From positions 930,001-994,000 of the forward strand of contig NZ_CP014327.1 in the NCBI RefSeq assembly GCF_000812665.2: a DNA stretch of 64,000 bases, read 5' to 3'. Source of the stretch: Falsihalocynthiibacter arcticus (GTDB lineage: Bacteria; Pseudomonadota; Alphaproteobacteria; Rhodobacterales; Rhodobacteraceae). This document shows, one piece after another, positions 62,518 to 64,000 of the stretch (within the stretch, counting starts at the first letter, position 1; each line of letters opens with the position of its first letter). The translations under genes and the position numbers were made by a program. The notes below the pieces were generated by a model. It was not told the DNA's origin, did no database searches, and worked only from the letters and a program-made list of their open reading frames with translations.

Positions 62518-63543
62518 CTAGTTTTTTTGTAAATTTCTCGGTTCTAGATACAATTCACCTGCATCTTTATTCGTGTCACGCTCGCCGACCCACGTCGTAT
62601 ACCCCAAGCGCGCATCTTGGCCTAAAATCATCGCAGGCACTTGGTCCCCGCGCAAAATAATATTCACGTCCCAATCCAACACATCGCCCACATAGTTGCG
62701 CACAATCGCCACCAGTTTTTCAATCGCCATGCTGCCCGGCATCAATCGTTTGTATTCCTCAAGCGAAACGGGGCCCACAATCAGCCGGAACTTAGCCGCC
62801 CGAGACCATACCCGCGTGCCAACACTTGTAGTTTGCCCAAGCCCACCGGGCGCGCCAAGTTGCCAGCGATCTTCGGGTTCAAGCTCAAGCCAACTGCCGA
62901 CAAATTCCTGCAAATGAAACTTTGCGTGAAAAAAACTCGAAAGCAGCGCAACCAGCCCCTCAGCATTTTTTGCTCCCTGCGCCAATTGGCCGGAGAAATG
63001 GCGTTTGGATAGGTCGGGCATCGCATCTCGGTTGCGCAGGTGTTCGCCGTGCAATCCAGCGAGCGCCGCGACGTGACTTTCGAACTCGGAATCGCTTCCC
63101 CGATCAAAATCAACAGCGGGCTGCCCCGTGACCCACGCGCGGTATAAAAGGCTCATCAACCGATGGGTTAACATATTCGCGAAGGCTACAAAGGACGGAT
63201 CACGATTGTTGATTTGGCGTTCGCGCGCATACTCCGTCAGGTGCACGGGCAGCGGGCCGTTTGGCCCGAAAAAGCCGAAAAACCTGTTTATCAATTGCGC
63301 CGGACCGTTGGCATCTGGTGGGATAAATGAGCGGATCGTCGTTGGTGGAAACGCCATGCGCGCCTCTTGACCCAAACGCACCGCATCTTCGCGCGGACGC
63401 CGTGAGCGCCCAAGCTCTGGTGAGTCGGGAAACTGCGCTTCGATGATGCGCAGCGCGAGGAAAATATGGTGGGATTCAGGGGATTCTGTGAGGTTTTCGA
63501 AATGCGTCAAATCACCCTCCCCAGTCCAGTTTCCGGACGCCAA
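62518..63543 (-). CDS. tssG: TssG, T6SS baseplate protein
   Basis: A cytoplasmic baseplate protein of 341 residues, part of the TssE-F-G-K wedge. Signatures include FHLALRIIEAQ-like (here HIFLALRIIEAQFPDSP), RPREDAVRLGQEARMAFPP, FFGFFGPNGPLPVHLTEYA and LGQTTSVGTRVW. It overlaps tssF by 37 bp. The best start is TTG 63543; the ribosome-binding site is weak, so translation may depend on coupling to tssF. It lies 44 bp before clpV. Confidence 0.94.
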   Translation of the reverse strand: MASGNWTGEGDLTHFENLTESPESHHIFLALRIIEAQFPDSPELGRSRRPREDAVRLGQEARMAFPPTTIRSFIPPDANGPAQLINRFFGFFGPNGPLPVHLTEYARERQINNRDPSFVAFANMLTHRLMSLLYRAWVTGQPAVDFDRGSDSEFESHVAALAGLHGEHLRNRDAMPDLSKRHFSGQLAQGAKNAEGLVALLSSFFHAKFHLQEFVGSWLELEPEDRWQLGAPGGLGQTTSVGTRVWSRAAKFRLIVGPVSLEEYKRLMPGSMAIEKLVAIVRNYVGDVLDWDVNIILRGDQVPAMILGQDARLGYTTWVGERDTNKDAGELYLEPRNLQKN

Positions 63544-64000
63544 CGCGCGATTTCGCCATTTTGCTGGGTTGTGAGAACCGTTTCCGTGAAACTGTTGATT
63601 GTCACATATTTACGAAAGAAACGCTCCAAAACCGAGCCGAGTAAATAAACGCTCGCACCTTCAAAAAAGCTCTCGTCCATTTCGAGCTTGATTTCCAAAC
63701 CACGCACGGCGGTGGACAGGCCGCCGTCACTTATTCGCCGCACAATCGGGCGACTTGAAACCGAAGTAATCCCCTCCAATTGCTTGTTGGTCGCGCGATC
63801 CCCTTTGGGTGCATAAAGGCCAACCAATTCCCGCAACGCGGCGGCGCCTTCGCCCGTGTCGGTATCGGCGATCGACAAATAATTCAAACTCAGGTGACTG
63901 ATAAGCCGCCACGCCGCGTCGCCCTGCGCCAATGTCGGACGGGGACGCGTGGGATTTATGGGGGTGCGCACCATGCTCACGGGCCCGCCGTCGGGCAGGT
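63507..64000 (-). CDS. tssF: TssF, T6SS baseplate protein (C-terminal part)
   Basis: Only the last part of the gene is in the window; it continues beyond the right edge. The visible 164 or so codons carry the C-terminal TssF pattern: LPDGGPVSMVRTPINPTRPR, then GDAAWRLISHLSLNYLSI, and VSSRPIVRRI. An internal ATG at 63980 is not the start, since the frame is open with family sequence up to the edge. The remaining T6SS genes (tssE, tssB, tssC, hcp, tssA) may lie beyond it. Confidence 0.93.
   Translation of the reverse strand, partial: LPDGGPVSMVRTPINPTRPRPTLAQGDAAWRLISHLSLNYLSIADTDTGEGAAALRELVGLYAPKGDRATNKQLEGITSVSSRPIVRRISDGGLSTAVRGLEIKLEMDESFFEGASVYLLGSVLERFFRKYVTINSFTETVLTTQQNGEIARWRPETGLGRVI

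Noticed and set aside
1-64000. tRNA, rRNA, CRISPR array, insertion sequence or prophage
   Set aside because: No cloverleaf-like sequence, repeat-spacer array, transposase or integrase gene, or att-like duplication was seen on reading the window.

Overview
The window looks like a chromosome segment of a marine Rhodobacterales (Roseobacter-group) alphaproteobacterium. The evidence is gene content: a DUF2794 gene, a YjbH/YjbF exopolysaccharide locus, a flagellar block ordered motB-flgE-flgK-flgL-flgI, an Agrobacterium-like T6SS, an alphaproteobacterial LexA box (GAAC-N7-GAAC) and CtrA-like boxes. No rRNA, tRNA, CRISPR array, prophage or insertion sequence was seen.

Positions 1-14.3 kb hold mostly housekeeping and stress genes: the start of a possible ClpP-like gene, glutathione-dependent formaldehyde dehydrogenase, an SOS-type imuB, DUF2794, an NlpC/P60 hydrolase coupled to a leucyl aminopeptidase, a small Hpt-like protein, a beta-carbonic anhydrase, aspartate-semialdehyde dehydrogenase, a SulP transporter coupled to a tandem universal stress protein, and a divergent DsbD/ScsB-DsbA/ScsC thiol-redox pair.

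Positions 14.5-23.8 kb form an exopolysaccharide region: a membrane-bound nucleotide-sugar dehydratase, YjbH, YjbF, a 66-residue exported membrane protein, an initiating sugar-phosphate transferase and a Wza-like lipoprotein, followed by a CAP-domain protein and a BaiN-like flavoprotein. Positions 23.8-29.8 kb encode MotB, hook, hook-associated proteins and P-ring.

Positions 29.8-38.5 kb hold a lipid A-type acyltransferase and genes for the whole CMP-pseudaminic acid pathway: pseF, a fused pseG-pseH, pseI, pseC and pseB, with a putative glycosyltransferase and a sugar O-methyltransferase. The pseG part carries a +1 frameshift at a C6 run.

Positions 38.7-42.3 kb are a compact four-gene operon with no name I know: an exported caspase-like protease with a possible peptidoglycan-binding segment, two coiled-coil lipoproteins and a YkgJ-like cysteine-cluster protein. 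A methyltransferase and an M15-type peptidase separate it from the T6SS.

Positions 44.5-64 kb are the T6SS. OmpA-family protein and kinase PpkA are on the + strand. Converging on them on the - strand are tssF (partial), tssG, clpV, vgrG, a DUF6931-like gene, PAAR, tagH (FHA), tssK, tssL (long form with OmpA domain), tssM, tagF and pppA. Kinase, phosphatase, FHA protein and TagF together indicate post-translational control by threonine phosphorylation. PpkA and TssL share an acidic-R-T-V-I motif that could be a phospho-dependent docking site. vgrG is split by a one-base shift at a G4 run. Sheath, Hcp, TssA and TssE genes must lie elsewhere, probably beyond the right edge.
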